DNA of 8,669 nucleotides from an uncultured Eggerthella sp. GTDB lineage: Bacteria > Actinomycetota > Coriobacteriia > Coriobacteriales > Eggerthellaceae. Below the pieces are notes generated by a model that saw only the letters and a program-made list of their open reading frames with translations, did not search any database and was not told the origin of the DNA. Below, piece by piece: positions 6,375 through 8,669 of the stretch. The stretch's first letter is position 1. Each line of letters starts with the position of its first letter. Location: contig URJE01000068.1 in NCBI GenBank assembly GCA_900547965.1, positions 1 to 8,669 on the forward strand, in the 5' to 3' direction. The position numbers and the translations under genes are program-made.

Positions 6375-7542
6375 CGAAATCAGCTCTTTGCGCATGCAGG
6401 ACCCCGCAGTGGCTCGCGCTACGCGTCCTCGTAGGTTCAAGTATGTGAACCCTTCGTTCTGCCTGTTCGCTCTCTTGCTGGTTGGCTATGGCCTTATTGT
6501 TCAGTTCTCCGCCACATCTGCCGATGCCGACTACAGCTTTGCGCGTCAGCTTTCGGGCGTTGCCGTGGGCATGGTCTTGTTTGTGCTCATTACGCGCATG
6601 GACTATCATGCCCTTTCCGGCTATACCACGTTGTTCCTGATCATTAACATTGTCTTGCTTCTTTCGCCTCACCTACCAGGCATTGGTGTAGAGGTTAATG
6701 GCGGTCGTTCCTGGATCAACATCGGTACGCAGATTCAGCCAGGCGAATTCGCGAAGATCACCATGGTGCTTTTGGCTGCTTCGGTTATGGCGCGCTACGG
6801 TGGCCGGCTTACCGATTTGCGGGAGTACCTGAAAGCGCTTGGCATCATGGCGGTGCCCTTCATTTGCGTAATGACTCAGCCAGACTTCGGCACGGGCTTG
6901 GTGTACTTGGTTATTGCTGCTTTTGCTCTGATTATTGGCGGTGCCGATTGGCGCTTCATGGTGGGGACGGCTCTTGCCGTCGTTGCCCTATGCGCTGCAA
7001 TCTTGATTATCGACCCCATTGCTGACCAGATTGCTGGTCACGATGTGCTTCTCAAGGACTATCAGAAGTCACGCTTGATGGTGTTCTCGGACTCGACGTA
7101 CGACACTTCAGGCGATGGCTACAACTCGCAGCAAGCGAAGATCGCCATTGGTAGCGGCGGGCTGCTGGGTAAGGGCTTCATGCAGGCAACGCAATCGTCC
7201 ATGGGCTTTCTTCCAGAGGCGCCGACCGACTTCGTCTTTTGCATCTTGGCGGAAGAGTTTGGGTTTGTGGGAGCGCTTGTTTTGCTCGCGTTCTACATTG
7301 GCCTTATTGTTGTCTCCGTAAACGTTGCGCGCGGTGCCGGCGATCTTTTCGGAACCATTATCGTAATATGCATTGTTGGAATGTGGCTGTTCCAGATTCT
7401 TGAGAATATCGGTATGGACTGCGGTCTTATGCCTATTACGGGTATTCCGTTGCCATTTATCAGTTACGGTTCATCGTTTATGGTTGTGAACTTCGTGATG
7501 CTGGGTTTGATAAACTCTGTTTGGGTTCATAGCGGACGCTAG
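6361..7542 (+). CDS. rodA: RodA, SEDS-family peptidoglycan glycosyltransferase
   Basis: RodA polymerises lipid II into glycan strands in the cytoplasmic membrane, with PBP2 as its cross-linking partner. The 393 residues hold about ten membrane helices and the SEDS landmarks: GGRSWINIGTQIQPGEFAKI (114-133), the extracellular loop YQKSRLMVFSDSTYD ending in GDGYNSQQAKIAIGSGGLLGKGF (235-273), LPEAPTDF with the catalytic Asp at 290, and PITGIPLPFISYGSS (358-372). Three positions differ from the common forms: PGE for PSE, PEAPTD for PEAHTD, and YGSS for YGGS. The GTG at 6361 is chosen, with GGAGG (6347-6351) 9 nt upstream; the TTG at 6358 (spacing 6) would add one residue and is equally possible. 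The start lies inside mrdA, so translation is probably coupled, fitting a one-to-one RodA-PBP2 pair. SEDS family membership is certain. RodA rather than FtsW follows from the PBP2 and mre neighbours. Confidence 0.95.
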   Translation: MAQINEISSLRMQDPAVARATRPRRFKYVNPSFCLFALLLVGYGLIVQFSATSADADYSFARQLSGVAVGMVLFVLITRMDYHALSGYTTLFLIINIVLLLSPHLPGIGVEVNGGRSWINIGTQIQPGEFAKITMVLLAASVMARYGGRLTDLREYLKALGIMAVPFICVMTQPDFGTGLVYLVIAAFALIIGGADWRFMVGTALAVVALCAAILIIDPIADQIAGHDVLLKDYQKSRLMVFSDSTYDTSGDGYNSQQAKIAIGSGGLLGKGFMQATQSSMGFLPEAPTDFVFCILAEEFGFVGALVLLAFYIGLIVVSVNVARGAGDLFGTIIVICIVGMWLFQILENIGMDCGLMPITGIPLPFISYGSSFMVVNFVMLGLINSVWVHSGR

Positions 7543-7558
7543 CGCGAAAGGGGATCGC

Positions 7559-8632
7559 ATGAAACTTCCAATTGATATTCCCGCTTTGTTAACAGCGGCA
7601 ATCGATATTGATAAAGCATGCTCTGTCTCGGTATCCGCAAATATTCTTATCGACGAGTCGGCAACGCCGGAGTTTCAGGTGTTCGTCCGATCGGGCTTTA
7701 ACAGTGAATCCGCAAATTCTCGCGTTATGGTGAGCTATTTTCCCACCCAAGAGCCTGACGTGCATGTTGCAAGCGATATTGCGGTAATTGCCGCCGGTTC
7801 GAATCCTGCTGTTGGGAAAATTGCAGCTGGGTTTCGCGAGCAAGGAACGCCTGTTCTGGTTGTTGCCGAAAATGCAGAAGCGGTTCGCAGCGCCGCAATT
7901 GAGGCTGGTTACGCTATTCCCGACGAAGACCTGATTTCGCTTAGCGAAGGCGAAGCCTTAAATGACGAGCTTCGCGGAACGCTTGCAGATGAAATTGGCA
8001 CTTGGATTGTTCGCGCCGATGCGGAAAAGCGCCTGGCGTTCTCTATTGCTTATCCGTTTGTGCGTCGCCCCTTGGCATACGAGTCGATTCGCACCACTTC
8101 TCTGCAGAACGCTGGTGTCGGGGTTGTTGTGTTCGTCCCTGGTGCCGATATGCCCATCATGACGGCTAATCAAGCGAAGATGGTCTTGCAGATCGCAGCC
8201 GCTTACGGACACCCTCTGAGTGCCGATAGGGTGAAAGAGATTGCTGGCGTTATTGCCGGAGGTTTCGTGTTCCGCGGGGTTTCCCGTCAGCTTGCGGGGG
8301 CTATCCCGGCGCTTGGCTGGGCAGTAAAGGGAACCATGGGTTATGTGGGCACCCAGGCTATCGGCCATGCGGCAATCGAGTATTTCGAAGGCGGTGGCGA
8401 TGTGGCGGGGCTGGCCGCATTGGTGGGAAAACCCACTTCTGTTGCTGCGGAGGCTGCGGAAACGGTTGCTAGCAAGCCTGCGGTGAAAACTGTTGCTGCG
8501 GCTGTGGCTCAAAAGGCAAAGAAGGCTGCCGTGGTTGTCCTAGATGCCGCTGCGCCCGTTGCCCGGTCGGCAGCGAAAGTTGCATGGAAATCCCTGAAGC
8601 CAGGTCACAGGAGCAAGGGCAAGCGCCTGTAG
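7559..8632 (+). CDS. DUF697 (YcjF-type) protein with basic C-terminal tail
   Basis: The function is unknown. In 357 residues there are three parts. Residues 1-150 look like an alpha/beta domain with strand-like runs (SVSVSANILID; DIAVIAAGS at 73-81; TPVLVVAENAEAV at 97-109) but no Walker A motif. Residues 165-280 match DUF697, a family found behind GTPase domains or in YcjF-like membrane proteins: GVGVVVFVPGADMPIMTANQAKMVLQIAAAYG is the clearest part, followed by GGFVFRGVSRQLAGAIPALGWAVKG and a Gly/Ala-rich, membrane-compatible helix pair. Residues 290-357 form an Ala/Val/Lys tail ending in KPGHRSKGKRL, histone H1-like in composition. The start ATG follows AAAGGGGA (7547-7554) and lies 16 bp behind rodA, so it probably shares the operon. 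The first domain could be a P-loop-less GTPase relative, as DUF697 partners often are; that is inference. Confidence 0.8.
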   Translation: MKLPIDIPALLTAAIDIDKACSVSVSANILIDESATPEFQVFVRSGFNSESANSRVMVSYFPTQEPDVHVASDIAVIAAGSNPAVGKIAAGFREQGTPVLVVAENAEAVRSAAIEAGYAIPDEDLISLSEGEALNDELRGTLADEIGTWIVRADAEKRLAFSIAYPFVRRPLAYESIRTTSLQNAGVGVVVFVPGADMPIMTANQAKMVLQIAAAYGHPLSADRVKEIAGVIAGGFVFRGVSRQLAGAIPALGWAVKGTMGYVGTQAIGHAAIEYFEGGGDVAGLAALVGKPTSVAAEAAETVASKPAVKTVAAAVAQKAKKAAVVVLDAAAPVARSAAKVAWKSLKPGHRSKGKRL

Positions 8633-8669
8633 CATTGCTTTTGTTTTAGCTGCTCTTTGACGCACGTGT

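Noticed and set aside
8633..8669. Terminator after the last gene
   Set aside because: The stretch has T-runs but no stem longer than four pairs; the window ends before any clear signal.

Overview
The window looks like part of a chromosome from a rod-shaped actinobacterium of the class Coriobacteriia (Eggerthella-like lineage). I infer this from three things: an mre/mrd elongation cluster with moderately high-GC codon use, a PBP2 with two N-terminal membrane segments, and a DUF697 protein directly behind rodA. The assignment is from memory of family features, not from a search.

Layout. Positions 5 to about 190 (minus strand) encode the last ~60 residues of an ArsB/SLC13-type ion transporter. 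At about 185-195 this stops abruptly and runs head-on into the inside of a plus-strand gene for a single-pass membrane protein (to 829), which has lost its start. Both genes are cut at the same point, so this is a rearrangement breakpoint or an assembly join. Next comes ndk (903-1304, nucleoside diphosphate kinase). A 309-bp gap (1305-1613) then holds three hairpins. One is a 97-nt, nearly full-length stem-loop. Another is a 52-nt REP-like palindrome. The gap ends in a good extended -10 promoter just before mreB.

From 1614 to 8632 six plus-strand genes lie 5-16 bp apart or overlap, and probably form one operon: mreB, mreC, mreD, mrdA (PBP2), rodA and a DUF697 protein. MreB is the actin-like cytoskeleton. 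MreC and MreD link it across the membrane. RodA polymerises glycan strands from lipid II, and PBP2 cross-links them. Together they are the classical elongasome (Rod complex). The catalytic motifs of PBP2 (S392-x-x-K, S449-C-D, K617-T-G) and the catalytic Asp of RodA are present, so the machine should work. The DUF697 protein is the least understood member. It has an N-terminal Rossmann-like region without a P-loop, a DUF697 membrane-associated domain and an Ala/Lys-rich basic tail.

Most of the window is a conserved housekeeping cluster. The parts that deserve a second look are the breakpoint at about 190, the hairpins before mreB, the N-terminal extension of PBP2, altered SEDS motifs in RodA, and the sixth gene of the operon. 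I do not see a clear new defence, mobile or biosynthetic system.
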